From the NCBI GenBank assembly GCA_026119855.1, contig JAOWBW010000388.1:248001-312000 (forward strand): a DNA stretch of 64,000 nt, read 5' to 3'. How positions within the stretch are numbered: position 1 is the first letter of the stretch; each line of letters begins with the position of its first letter. The position numbers were made by a program, and so were the translations under genes. This stretch comes from Campanula takesimana. Lineage: Eukaryota > Streptophyta > Magnoliopsida > Asterales > Campanulaceae. Under the pieces are notes generated by a model. The model searched no databases. It was given only the letters and a program-made list of their open reading frames with translations, and had not been told where the DNA came from. Shown here piece after piece: positions 22,596 to 34,265 of this stretch.

Positions 22596-22703
22596 GTACT
22601 TGCAGTACCATTACGACTTGGTTTGTTCTATCTAGTTTGAATCTTCAAATGACTCATGAATATAAGAAAGTACTCCCTCCATCCCAAAATGATCTTCTCA
22701 TTT

Positions 22704-25700
22704 CAGTGGCGGATCCAGAAATTTAGATTAGTGTGGGCCAAATAAAATTCCAGCCCCCTTTTTTTTTTTCCCGCCATTAAGAGCAGTTTTGGAAACTCAT
22801 TTAAAGGACAGAGAGAGTAACATTTAAACAGCTATCAAGAGCAATTTTGGACACTCCGGACAAAGGGAGTAACATTTACACAACTAGCTAAGAGCAATTT
22901 TTGGATACTCATTTCGGGACATAGGGAGTAACATTTACACAACTAGCTAGTTAATGATTTCCCAAAGTATCAAACAAAAGTCATACTAAAAACGTACCTG
23001 GAGCAACTTTTTGAGTATTCCAGCTTGCTAATTTTTGAGTCACAGTCTCACACCTCAAGCACCTTGTCTCATTCGTCAATAAACCCTGTGCATTTCATAA
23101 ACTAGAAAAAGTGAATAAACTAGTTTCAATACACACTGAATTAAAAGAGCATAAGTTACAAAGAAATGATCTAGACTTTATATATCAATTACTCCCTTAA
23201 AGTGAATAAACTAGTTTCAATACACACCTCAAAGTGAATAAACTAGTTAATGTTTCCTTGGTCAGTCTCACAGTTCCATAAATTGTAACCCATATCAAAA
23301 GGAAAACATAATAAATTGGGAGAATAAATAATTATCAAGTCCCCACAAATCAAAGAAACAAACATCCAACTAGTAATTCTCTAGAAATTATATATCTACA
23401 ATAGCAAAAAACCAATAACTAATCCTAGTTCTCTAGAAATACTATATCTAGAGTAGCAAAAAACCAATAACAGAATCCATCAGACTACTTGCAAAAGGGA
23501 AGCTTTCGCTTTCTCATAAGCTGAAATTGTTTAATTACAGCTCCATTTGTTACGGTATCAAATGTTTTCTTCTCAATGTATGTAACCATGCAATCGTTCA
23601 TCCAATCATCGTCCATTTTATTCCGTAGGCTACTCTTGAGAAGCTTCATTGCTGAGAATATCCTTTCCACAGTTGCAGTTCCAACGGGTAAAATTAATGC
23701 CAACTTCACTAGTAAATAAACCAATGGATAAACACCATCCTTTTTCACCTCAACCAGTTTTTTTGCAAGATCTCCAATCCCCTTCAAATTGGAGAATTGT
23801 TCATCAGAGCGGACATCATAAATATAATTCTCAAGTTGGTTTTCAAGCACAACTATATCCATCTCAGAAAAATCAGCCGGATAGTACTTCGCAAATTGAA
23901 TCAATCTTGCCTTGTCAAATGTTGAGAATGAGTTCCTCGGATCAAGACAAGCCATGCTCAAGACAAAATCCGTATTTTTCTTATCAAAGCGATTATTTAG
24001 CTCTTGAAGTTGCGAGTCTATCACACTATAAAACAAATCAACCTTATAACGGTGAAGATTTGTGCACACTTCCTCATTCCGCCTTTGCCTCCCTCGAACT
24101 ACAAATGGATCTTGCATAGATGGAATGATCAAATTATGCTTAGAACAAAATACGCAGACTTCATTCATTAATGTCTCCCAGCCATCATCTCTCATGTCTT
24201 GTAATCGTTTCTTGGATATATTAACAAGAGTCACAGCATTCACAATGTCTTGATCCTTCTTTTGCAAGGCTTGTGAGAGATCATGAGTAATTCCTAAAAT
24301 GGATTTCATTAAGTGCAACAAGAAAACGAACTCAAACTGATGTATAACCTCGATAAGGATATTGGCTTCCCCCCGAATATCTGAACAACCAACCTCCACC
24401 ATAATCTCAAGAAAACCTACCACCGAGGAAAATAAAGTACACAAGATGATAAGTGACCCAAAGTGTGAGCTCCACCGTGTGTCTCCAGGCCGCTTAATAG
24501 TCCTTTCCTGATTTAATCCTTGCCCAGTCTTTATTTCGCCGTCACAAACTGCTTGTGCGAGAATTTTCTCTTGAACAGATCGAAAGATATCACTACGTTT
24601 GGAAGAATCCCAAATAATATTGGACAAACTAGAAAGATGACTAAAGAAAGAACACACATCTTTATGCTTTTTTTCCACGGCTACAAGAGTCAACTGGAGT
24701 TGATGAGCGAAGCAATGAACATAATACGCTGATTCATTCTCTGCCATAATTAAACTTTTCAAGCCATGAAACTCCCCCGACATATTGCTAGCCCCATCAT
24801 AACCTTGCCCACGTATATTTGACAAACTCAACTTATGTTTCATAAGAAGAGATTCAACTGCAGCCTTCAAGGATAATGCAGTAGTATCCTTTACATGAAC
24901 TAAACCAAGGAAACACTCAACAACACACCCTTTTTGGTCCACATATCTCAACGCAAGGGCCATTTGTTCTTTCACAGATATGTCACGAGAATCATCAACA
25001 AGAGTAGAGAATAACCCACTTCCAATGTCTTTGAGGATAACTTGGGTAGTCAAGAAAGAGAAGGCATTAACAATATCTTTTTGGATCCTGTGGCATACCA
25101 ACTTGAGGTTTCCAGGAGAATTACTCAAAGTAGCTTTGTTAGTTTCCTCATTGTGGTTTGCAAGGAAACGAAGAAGCTCAAGAAAATTTCCTTTGTTCAG
25201 TGACTCTTTCGATTCATCGTGGCCACGAAAATCCAACCCTTGACGCAAGAGAAATCGAATACAATCGATAGATGCATTTAACCGGATGTCATACGCCCTT
25301 TTTGCTTCATCATTTTGGTGGCAAAGAGCAAGCTCTATATGTTGTTTATGATTCCGTAGGTCCTCGCAAGCTTGAACACATTTGTTGTGGACACTATTAT
25401 GATTACCAATGTGAACACCCAATCTTGACTTATCTTTCCAATTAGAGAATCCCTCGCCAACAAATGATTCTCCGCCTCCTTGTTCTCCTTGCTCAGGTTT
25501 AAAGAGATAGCAACACAAACAATATGCTGCATCATTCGCAACGCTATACTCGAGCCATGTAGAGAAATCATTAAACCAAGTAGCAATAAATCTTCGTCTT
25601 GTATTTGCATCATAATACTTCCATGGAAAATCTGAGGGTTTTTTTTTTCGGTTGACAAGGGCCCATTCGTATGTATGCTCTACGAACTTCCTCTCTCTTA

Positions 25701-26538
25701 TTAGCATCATACGAGTAAATGCAAGGGCGTAAACCAGGGTCTGCAGGAAGGTCATTCATATCCAAAACATCAAAGAATTCATTTGTATCCTTCAAAACTT
25801 GATTCTCTATGACACTCGGGGCTATTATTCGCTGAACTTTGACATTATGACAAGAAGGTGATTGAGCTTGAATGTTATCAGGCACTTGAACAAAAGGTTG
25901 TGATCGCTCTTCACAATTTATCGTCTTGAAATATCTTCTCATGGTCTCACAATTGCTATTTTGATAACAACGTGACATAAAGAAAACAACAAAACAAAAG
26001 ATGTTAATACATAATACATTACATACATATTCTACTACTGTCCTACAACATTTTTATCACAGAAAAAATGAGGCAAAATAGATAGAAATAACGAGAGAGA
26101 TAGGAAGACAGTAGACTAGTTGAGGATGAAATCCCCAAAATTCAATTCCCATATATTTTCAAAGTATCTGTAATCAACATAGTTCATGATTGAAAAGATG
26201 AATCAGGATCAAAATTGACATACCTTGGAGTTTTTTTGAAGACTAGTCAACAAGATTCTTCATATTGAAAGCTTTGAAAAGAGGCAGAGAGAGGAAGAGA
26301 GGGAGAAAACGAGAGAGATAGGAAGACAGAGAGTGGAAGAACGGAGGAGGGTGAGAAGCCTCAGTCGATCGCCATTATTCGCTCTGTCCCTCTGTGCCCT
26401 GCGCTGCGTGTAAAAGTGAAATTTTTGTTTTCGTTTTCCCTCTTTTCTCTAATTTTAACCGCGAGACAAAATTTTTTTTTTTTTTGGAAAGTCAGTGTGG
26501 GCGATCGCCCACACTCGTATGTACGTGGAACCGCCCTG
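22704..26538 (-). mobile_element. hAT (Tip100-like) transposon, 3.8 kb
   Basis: Termini are CAGTGGCGGATCCAGAAAT at the left and, read inward from the right, CAGGGCGGTTCCACGTACAT; the right end also contains the hairpin GTGGGCGATCGCCCAC. These match the CAGNGGCGGNNCC style of plant Tip100-like hAT elements. One transposase gene lies inside on the minus strand. The 8-bp flanks (TCTCATTT and ATTGACAA) do not match, so there is no intact target duplication. Either the flanks were rearranged or one end is not the original. 22775-22950 contains about three copies of a 70-bp repeat (CATTTACACAACTAGCTA with AAGAGCAATTTTGGA). Confidence 0.8.
23485..25978 (-). pseudogene. hAT transposase (TTF zinc finger, ZMYM1-like), frameshifted
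   Basis: The main ORF 25755-23485 (756 codons) carries, in order, a TTF-type zinc finger (WLEYSVANDAAYCLCCYLF near residue 75, then FSNWKD..H..S..H), a DUF4371-like RNase H fold and a C-terminal hAT dimerisation domain (LPVGTATVERIFSAMKLLKS near residue 695). Candidate catalytic acids are Asp in VDDSRDIS (about 251), Asp in GYDGASNMSG (about 318) and Glu in ATVERIFS. A second ORF, 25978-25610, supplies the normal N-terminus (DLPADPGLRP..RRAYIRMGPCQP) but is in another frame. The two meet at a run of ten A (plus strand T10 at 25639-25648). One indel in that run, or a sequencing error, is all that separates this from a full transposase. Confidence 0.85.
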
Positions 26539-26778
26539 ATTGACAATCCATGTAATATTGAGTGTCAGTGTTATAGAGTATTATGTTGCAGGACATTTGT
26601 TATTTAGTGCCAGTGTATGTTTATGAGTGTCAGCGCATGTGTTATTCAGTGCCAGTGCATGTGTCTTGTGAGCGTCAATGTGTGTGTTTTGGAATGCCAG
26701 TACATGTGTTATCAAGTGCTGGTGCTTGTGTTAATTATAAAGTGTTCGTTCATGTGTTATTGATTTTTTATTTTTTTA

Positions 26779-27254
26779 TGTAAGGACATGGCTTGCAACA
26801 CAAGTCATTTAGACTTCCATTTATAAAATTATGATTATAATGTTAATTTATAAAGTATAGTTGATAATAAAATGTGTAGAATTCCTGGATATATAATTAC
26901 CTAATTGTGATGGGCAAAAGGGTAATATAATATCACTAAGCTTCTTGAAAGGGTGTAGTCCCTAGGTGAAGTGACACAATGTTTCCTATTTAAAGGCCCT
27001 TCCATCAAGCCTAGAAACAACTATTCATTCTTGTTATCTCTCCTAAATTCTCTTCACATTATTGAAGTACTTGAGAGATTAAGAAGTCACTATTACTTAG
27101 AAGATCTTCATTCCCTACTTCTTCTTCTTCATCTTATTTCTCCCTACATCATCCATGGATTCAACAGGTATATATTTTATCGCTTCCGCTTCATCTCTTC
27201 CTCAATCCTATTCTAAAGTAAGTGTGGCATTCAGGGATTAAAATTGTTCCAACA
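26779..27254 (+). repeat. copia 5' LTR (476 bp)
   Basis: It begins TGTAAGGACATGGC and ends GTTCCAACA. It contains CTATTTAAAGG, a possible TATA region, at about 26988. It differs from the 3' LTR by four transitions and no indels. Confidence 0.97.
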
Positions 27255-27256
27255 AT

Positions 27257-27268
27257 TGGTATCAGAGC
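27257..27268 (+). promoter_or_regulatory. copia primer-binding site
   Basis: TGGTATCAGAGC, two bases after the LTR end, is complementary to the 3' end of plant initiator tRNA-Met, the usual primer for copia reverse transcription. Confidence 0.95.
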
Positions 27269-27673
27269 CCCACTCATCTTTAGTTTAAGTTTGAGTTCTT
27301 TTTTTTTTTTTTGGAAAGTGTATACTTTCAATTTTGATTCATTTTCCCTGTTGAATCATTAAGTTTTGATGTTGATTAGGGACTCTAATTCGTTCATAGA
27401 GCACTGATAATCATCATCTAAAATTCAGAAAAAGGTTTGAAAGTTTTGTTTATTAAAACTAAATGGTTCAAGTGTGGCTATCCCTTCATAACATGGTTTT
27501 ATGTTTTCGTGCATACCATGTGGATCTACTCACTTGATTCCATTAATTTTAAGGCAAGATTATCCCTAAATAACATGGTTTTATGCTTTAAGTACATACC
27601 ATGTGGATCTACTTGCAATTCATGGCCTTTTGGGAATAAATTAAACAAATTCAGAAAGTGCAGAAAATGGGGT

Positions 27674-28066
27674 GCTCGGCCGAGCATATGAAAAGGCGCG
27701 AAATGCTCGGCCGAGCCTTTGGATTTGCTCGGCCGAGCACATGAACAGGCGCCAAAAATGGCATAAACCGGTCGGACCTTTGGTCGAGTTCGGTCCGGTT
27801 CTCTTGAATACCGGTCGGGTCTTTGGTTATGCCCGGTCGGACCAAGACTTGCGCGGCCGAGCATTTGCTTTTGCACGGTCGAGCATTGTATGTCAAATAA
27901 GGCATTTGTTTTTTATTAAGGTGCTCGGCCGAGCACATCATATGACTCGGCCGAGCAACTCGGTCGAGCGTTTTGTTTAGAGCGGCCGAGCATAATGTGA
28001 CAAATTGACCAAAACATTCTGATTAAAGGTGCTCGGCCGAGCACTTCATAAGACTCGGCCGAGCAG
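27674..28066. repeat. array of GCTCGGCCGAGC palindromes in the copia leader
   Basis: About ten copies of GCTCGGCCGAGC or near variants occur between the PBS and gag. Examples are 27674-27685, 27705-27716 and 27727-27738, with a further group at 27850-28066 including GTGCTCGGCCGAGCAC twice. Between the two groups lie GGTCGGACC / GGTCCGGTT words. The motifs are GC-rich islands in AT-rich leader. Just upstream (27478-27620) is an imperfect duplication containing TACCATGTGGATCTACT twice. Confidence 0.9.
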
Positions 28067-28620
28067 TTACTGTTCACAGGTTTTGGACTTTTCTAAGTTT
28101 TGCACTGTTTTGTTTTTCCCTTGGAACAAAACCTACATTATTTCAAACCTAAAAAGTTATGATTAATTATATGCTTTGACAATTTTATTCATTGTTTAAA
28201 TAATATTATCGCCTAAGTGATTTACGTTATTTAAACCCTTAAATTGTAAAGTGTTGGATGTTTAAGTTAATATGTGAATGACTTGAATTTTCCAAAGAAG
28301 ATCTTGACATTTGACTAAACTTAGGCATTCATGTGGTAACAAATAAAATGAACATTAGGATATTTTCTTAGGTACTTATGTCGGCCCAAAGGAAGATTAA
28401 GTATTTATTAAAATATAAGTTCAAATTACTTGTTACCTAAGGCAATCATTTATGAGTCAACTCGCAATCCAAAGATTAGTTTTGATGTCATGTTGATTGT
28501 CTTATTGATGGATTTTGTTGATATAATTAATCATTTTTCATTTTGTAGTTTCTTATTCATGTTTTTGTTTTTATTCTTTTTTGTTCTCAAAACCCAACAG
28601 ATTTACTTATTGCTTCATCC

Positions 28621-29103
28621 GTGATTACTGCTATGAGTACTTTACCGATGCTTAACGGGACTAATTTTAAAACATGGAAAAATAAATTGATGATGATCTT
28701 AGGCTATATGGACATAGATCACGCATTAAGGGAACCGTTTCCTCTTCCTCTTTCTGATATAAGCACTCAAGAAGATTGCTTAAATAATGAGAAGTGGGAA
28801 CGCTCCAACCGCGTGAGCCTAATGATCATGAATATAGTTGTCCCGGAGACCATTTTGGACGGTGTCTCCAAGGACGTTGATGCTAAAACATTCTTTGATA
28901 TGATTGAGGGATGTTTGGCATCTACCTCTTCTCATGGGACAAAGAGAAAAGGGAAGGACATTGCGGTTGCAAGTAAAAAGAAGCTTAAGGGATCATCTCA
29001 TGATCATAAAGAGGAATGCTTCTTTTGAAAGGACCTCACTCACATGAAGTACGACTGCCCTAAGTATCACGCTTGGCGTGCTAAGAAAGGTATGTCATTT
29101 GGA
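28621..29103 (+). pseudogene. copia gag fragment with disrupted zinc knuckle
   Basis: From about 28636 the frame gives MSTLPMLNGTNFKTWKNKL, typical of copia gag N-termini, followed by a central region (NRVSLMIMNIVVP) and a basic stretch KRKGKDIAVASKKKLKG. The frame ends inside the CCHC zinc knuckle: CFF is followed by TGA where the second Cys codon (TGY) is expected, and the rest of the knuckle (HMKYDC) continues in frame. About 35 codons later the reading is cut by the gypsy insertion at 29138. The central gag region is much shorter than usual, so a deletion is also likely. Confidence 0.85.
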
Positions 29104-29137
29104 ATTATTTGTGATAAAGGCTAATTTGGTTTCATTT

Positions 29138-31658
29138 TGTAACACCCATCGAATTTCTTGTTAAATATTTGACATATTTGTTAAATACTTGAACTTGCAT
29201 ATTATGTGCTAGTTTTACTTGGGTTAATTTATTAACTGCTTTAAATAGTTAAGGTGGTTAAATGTCTAGTTTTGACTTTTGGGTCATTTGTGAAAATTTG
29301 ACTTTAGGGGCCTTTTTGTCAAAAGTGAAACTTGAGAGGCCTAAGTGTCATTCTTGGAAAGTTTAAGTATATCAACTTGTTTGGTTTCTTCTCTGGGTAT
29401 TTCTTCCCCAAATTCATTACGTATACTCCCTCTGTTCTAAAACCTAGGGTTAAAAGTTTACCCTCTTCTCGACTCCTCGAGTTTAATTATCCCTCCGTTC
29501 TTGATTCTGATCCCGGATTAATATTCGTGGCGTTGAATAGAGCGTTCCAGGCCGAACAGAAATAAGTTTGGGTCAACTTGAATTTTGACTAGGTAAGTTA
29601 TTAGCTCCCCCTTACTTGTAATAACATGCATAAATGTTATTTTTGTGAATGTAAATTTTGTGTTTGGGATTATTTTTGTGGTACTTGTAAATTTGGGACA
29701 AAGGGAGTAAAAATTCCCCTGTGTAAAATGATAAAGGGACTTGGAATTATTAGATTGAATATGTTATGCCTTTGTTAGAGTTGTGAAATTGTTAGTGGAA
29801 AGTTACTCCTACGTTTGGGACGGAAAATATTTCAACCTGGGAAAGAAATAAATTTCGCAATTTGGTACCTTGTGCGACCGCACAAAAATCATTGGGCGAC
29901 CGCACATCTTTCTGAAGGGTTTTTCAAAGAAATTGACCTGCTTGTGTGCGACCGCACAGTTAATTTTGTGCGACCGCACAGTTATCTGAAAAACAAAAAT
30001 ATTGTGTAAAGTTTGTATAAGTTGGAAGTAACCCTAGTTAAGGTATATAACCTTAGTATAAGATGTCCTAGCAAGTGTTGTGACACCTTAGGGGCATCAG
30101 ACTTGGTCTTAAACATGTATACTCATCGAATCAAAATGAGAACTTAAGTATAAGAGTAGTAACTCTTCTTTATGTCTTGAAAGTACTATGAATAAGCACT
30201 AATGTGTTATACTTGTTGTGAATCCAATGATTGTGCACCTTAGGGGCATCAGAACAAGGTCTTAGACTTGAACATCCTAAGAATAGGATTGAGATTTGGT
30301 AAGAGTAAATGTATAACTCTTATACATGCTTGAATGTCCAAAGATTGGAATTATAACTTGAAGTATAAGACATTTAAAATCTTGTACGTGACTTGAACAT
30401 CCATAGAAATGGATTAAGACTTGAATATAAGATAATAAAATCTTGTACATGGCTTGACACCAATACATATGTATGGTAGTGAACTAGAAAGTGCTATAAG
30501 TAAGCACTAACGTGTATGAGACATGTTCTTGTTGTGTATGTGCAAACATTGCATACATTTGCTTGATACAAGGTGACTTCTTGACTACTTGAAGCATGTT
30601 CCTTGTTGAGCTAGTCCACTACTTTTGGATTAGTTCTTCTCCCGTAGTTCAAGTAAATATCTACTTGTACCTTCTTGTGTGAGTCCAGCTGGTTCTCCTT
30701 GCTTGTTCGAAAATATATAGGTTCACGCTTGTCGCGAGAGCTGGGGCTTAAGTGACAATCGGGTCCCTATGTATTTCCGCTTGACCCCTTACTACCGGCC
30801 ATAGTAAGGGCATAGCTTCCTTAGTTGGAGCAATAAGCCTGACTTAAGTGAATGCTAAACTCTTGTCTTGATCACCTCGTGAATTTTCATGAGTCGTGAT
30901 ATTGGGAATGACACTGGTTACCGGGTCTTCTGATACATACTGAATAATCAGTTTCCTGTTATTGATCGTGATTGTCAAAGTAATACAAGCTACGACAACA
31001 ATGGTATTCTTGGGAGGAATAAGGAAGGAAGCAATATCCTTATAACTTGCTTGTTTAGCTTTATGTGCTACTTGATGAGTGGATTATCCTCTCATATACT
31101 TGTTACTTGATGATACTTGATATATGATTACTTGAGTATCTACTTGAATTGCATGATAACATGTCATGTAGTTGCATCTAATAGCTTACTGAGATTTATC
31201 TCACCCTTTATTTGTTTCCCCCCCCCCCAGGAAAGGAAGGATAGTGCGCAGTGAGGCTCGACATAGTTGGGAGCTTACTTCGCAGGTCGTGATTATTTTG
31301 GGGCTTGTGTCCTTTTACACTTGGTGAGGACGATGTATTATGGGTTTTGTAACTCCTTATTTTGGGGTAGACAGTCTTGTTCCGTTCTTGTTGTCACTAG
31401 ATATCTTGTATAGTACTCTTGATGCCAGCTTATGTGCTAGGCATGTTTCCGCTGTGTATGTATTAAGTTTGGTTTTAAATTTTCTTGTCTAGAATTCGTG
31501 TTGTGAGCTAGTATAGCTCCTTACTCTAGAGTATATATATCATGTCAGTTTGTTAAACAAATGTCATTAAGTTTCTTGTTAAGTTCTTGTTCCTCGTTAG
31601 GCACTCCCATTCAGGTTCGAGGTTCTATTAGGGGATCCCGGGACCTGGGGGCGTGTCA
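29138..31658 (+). repeat. gypsy 5' LTR (2521 bp)
   Basis: It carries four copies of an imperfect palindrome TGTGCGACCGCACA (29871-29884, partial 29894-29906, 29945-29958, 29967-29980), a tandemly repeated CACCTTAGGGGCATCAGA, and a C13 run near 31220. It differs from the 3' LTR by about seven substitutions and a few indels. Confidence 0.95.
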
Positions 31659-31661
31659 GGT

Positions 31662-31673
31662 TGGTATCAGAGC
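31662..31673 (+). promoter_or_regulatory. gypsy primer-binding site
   Basis: TGGTATCAGAGC, three bases after the 5' LTR, is complementary to initiator tRNA-Met. Confidence 0.95.
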
Positions 31674-31798
31674 TACCCTGGTTTAGCTACCCTGTTTGGC
31701 TACCTTGGTTTGCTCTAAGTCTGGATAGGGTCTATGGCCTAGGTATGGGTGAGTCTTGGGGTGTTATTAATAACGCTGAGTGTTTACCTACAGGTACA

Positions 31799-32740
31799 AT
31801 GAGTTCGGAAGGTACAAGTGGAAGTAATCAGCTGAGATCTATAACTCCTCAAGAAGAAATGATTGATAATGTTGACTGGGATTATCCTAATCGCCTTACA
31901 AGGTTCTTGAAGCTGAAACCTCGCAGTTTTGACGGGAATTTGATGCTAAAAAGGCAGAGGAGTGGATTGAAAGCATTGAGAAGATCTTTACAGCCTTGAG
32001 ATGTGTGGGTGGTGATAAGGTAACCTTTGCAACCTTTAAACTGGAGAAAGCCGCTGAACATTGGTGGCAAGTGTTGAGTAAAAGCTGGGAACTGGAAGGT
32101 GTACCACCGACATGGGAGAATTTTCTTAAAGCATTCAAGTCACAGTTTATTCCAACAGTAGTCCAAGACAGAAAGGAAATGGAATTTCTTAATCTGGAGC
32201 AGGGAAGTCTGACCGTGGGGCAATACTCAACCAAGTTCACAGAATTGGCAAGGTATTGTGATCACTTAGTTCCAAACGAAGCCAAGAAGGCACAAAGGTT
32301 TGTTAAAGGGTTGAGGACTGAGTATAGGAAGCAACTTCTTTCTCTACAGCTCACTAGTTATCATCAAGCAGTGGAGAAGGCTTATACTATTGAAAATGAT
32401 ATCGAAGAACACAAGGTGAAGTTGGGAACAACCATGACTGGTCGTGTATCAGAGAAAACTCAGGGATCCGGTTCTAAAGGTGGTAAATCTGGCCGCCAAG
32501 ATCGTCGATTCCGACAGCCAACTGAAAATAAAGGTAGTGTATCAACTGGTTCGAGGACAACAGTCCAAGGCCCAGGAGAGTATGTGGCTTTTGTTCGAAA
32601 GAAGGCCATTCTGAAGACAAGTGTTGGCTAAAGCAAGGAAAGTGTTTATTGTGTGGTGAAGTGGGGATTTTGCTAGAAATTATCCTAAAAATAGAGGAAA
32701 TCAAGTTGGGGTTACAAGTCAACCAGCTTCAGGTTCCAAG
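31799..32740 (+). pseudogene. gypsy gag, frameshifted
   Basis: It starts at the ATG of MSSEGTSGSNQLRS. The retrotransposon-gag domain is split between two frames. The break is near 31932-31942, after RSFDG; the second frame (to 32631) continues with KLEKAAEHWWQVLSKSW and FLKAFKSQFIP. A second shift around 32630-32670 breaks the zinc-knuckle region (GKCLLCGE). At least two indels therefore prevent translation of a full capsid protein. Confidence 0.85.
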
Positions 32741-32776
32741 AGAGATAGTGGGGGTCGACCAAAAGTTCAGGGTCGA

Positions 32777-33259
32777 GTGTTTGCTTTAGATCAGCAGGGT
32801 GTAGCTGAGTCTTCTGCAGTCATAGGAGGTATTATATTACTTTCTAGTACGAGAGCGCGAGTCTTGATAGATCCAGGCTCATCTCATTCTTATGTGGCAT
32901 CTCATTTTGTGTCGCATTTGCATGTTCTTCCTGATTCTATGCCTTATGTGCTAGAAGTATCTTCCCCTATGGGAGATTGCATGTTTACTTCTGAGGTTTA
33001 CAAGAAATGTGAGGTTCTTGTGGGTGATCATGCCCTTCTTGCTGACCTAGTCGTGTTACCTATAAGGGACTTTGACGTGATTCTTGGCATGGATTGGCTA
33101 TATGTGCATCATGCATCTGTTGATTGTTATAGAAAAGTAGTAACTTTTTCTATTCCTGGTTTGCCTGATTTTACCTTTGAAGGTGATAGGCCTTTATGTG
33201 CTATACATGTTATTTCTGCTTTAAAAGCTAGAAAACTTTTATCTCGCATGTGTGCTTGA
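32777..33259 (+). pseudogene. gypsy aspartic protease region
   Basis: Retropepsin signature VLIDPGSSHSYV (near residue 35), followed by VILGMDWL (near residue 105), the typical plant gypsy protease pair. The frame stops at 33259, eight bases inside the RT frame, so an indel separates protease from RT. Confidence 0.9.
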
Positions 33260-34265
33260 CCAGAGTTTATCTGTTCCCAAGATGGAGGATATTCCTGTTG
33301 TGTCTGAATTTTCAGATGTGTTCTCTTCTGAGTATAGCATGCCACCTGATCGAGAGCTTGAGTTATGTATTGAGTTATTACCAGGTACAGCACCAATCTC
33401 TAAAGCACCTTATAGAATGGCTCCAGCTGAGTTGAGAGAGTTAAAAACACAGCTTGAGGAATTGCTTGAAAGGGGCTTCATCAGGCCTAGTGTATCACCG
33501 TGGGGTGCACCAGTGTTATTTGTTAGAAAGAAAGATGGGACTCTGCGATTGTGTATGGATTACAGAGATCTTAATCAGGTAACTATCAAGAACAAATATC
33601 CGTTACCTCATATTGATGACTTGTTTGATCAGCTTCAGGGTTCAGTAGTGTATTCGAAGCTTGACTTGAGAAGTGGTTATCATCAGTTAAAAATCAGATC
33701 TGAGGATATACCAAAGACAGCTTTCCGTACTAGGTATGGGCCTTATGAATTTATTGTTATGCCATTTGGTTTGACAAATGCTCCAGCTGTATTTATGGAT
33801 TTGATGAACCGTATCTTCAAGCCATATCTTGATTGTTTCGTGGTGGTATTCATTGATGACATTCTTGTGTATTCTAAATCATGGGCTGAGCATGAACAAC
33901 ATCTCAGAGTGGTATTACAAGTTCTTCGTGAGAAACAACTATTTGCAAAATTCAGCAAATGTGCTTTCTGGTTAAAAGAGGTTTCATTCTTGGGGCATGT
34001 TGTGTCTGCTACTGGTATTGCAGTAGATCCTTCCAAAGTTGAAGCAGTTGTTAACTGGAAAAGGCCAACTACAGTGACTGAGATTCGTAGTTTCTTGGGC
34101 TTGGCTAGTTATTATCGGAGGTTCATTGAGGGATTCTCCAAGATTGCTACTCCATTGACTAATATGACTCGAAAAGCTATTTCTTTTGAGTGGAATGACA
34201 AATGTGAAGCAAGTTTTCAGGAGTTGAAAAGGTTTGACTACAGCTCCAGTCTTGGCTTTGCCTAA
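33252..34265 (+). pseudogene. gypsy reverse transcriptase region
   Basis: RT motifs are all present: RLCMDYRDLNQVTIKNKYPL, SKLDLRSGYHQ, MPFGLTNAP, the catalytic VFIDDILVYS (about residue 200) and FLGLASYYRRFIEGFSKIA. The frame shifts just after the RT/RNase H connection (ELKR, about 34230), where a missing base moves the RNase H domain to another frame. Confidence 0.93.

Noticed and set aside
23649..25243. Plus-strand ORFs (up to 156 codons)
   Set aside because: They are antisense shadows of the hAT transposase.
22704..26538. Claim of an intact 8-bp target duplication for the large hAT element
   Set aside because: The flanks TCTCATTT and ATTGACAA do not match.
27526..27980. ORFs of 96-116 codons on both strands with repeated LGRA/SAEH words
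   Set aside because: They arise from the GCTCGGCCGAGC palindrome array read in different frames; non-coding leader.
27674..28066. CRISPR-like array of short palindromic repeats
   Set aside because: This is a plant nuclear LTR element; repeats are only 12-16 bp, spacing is irregular, and there are no cas genes.
29401..29440. Stowaway end (ACTCCCTCTGTTC) in the gypsy LTR
   Set aside because: No matching right terminus; present identically in both LTRs, so it is part of the LTR.
29332..29565. 77-codon ORF repeated at 36342-36644
   Set aside because: It is the same LTR segment present in both LTRs of the gypsy element; no protein family recognised.
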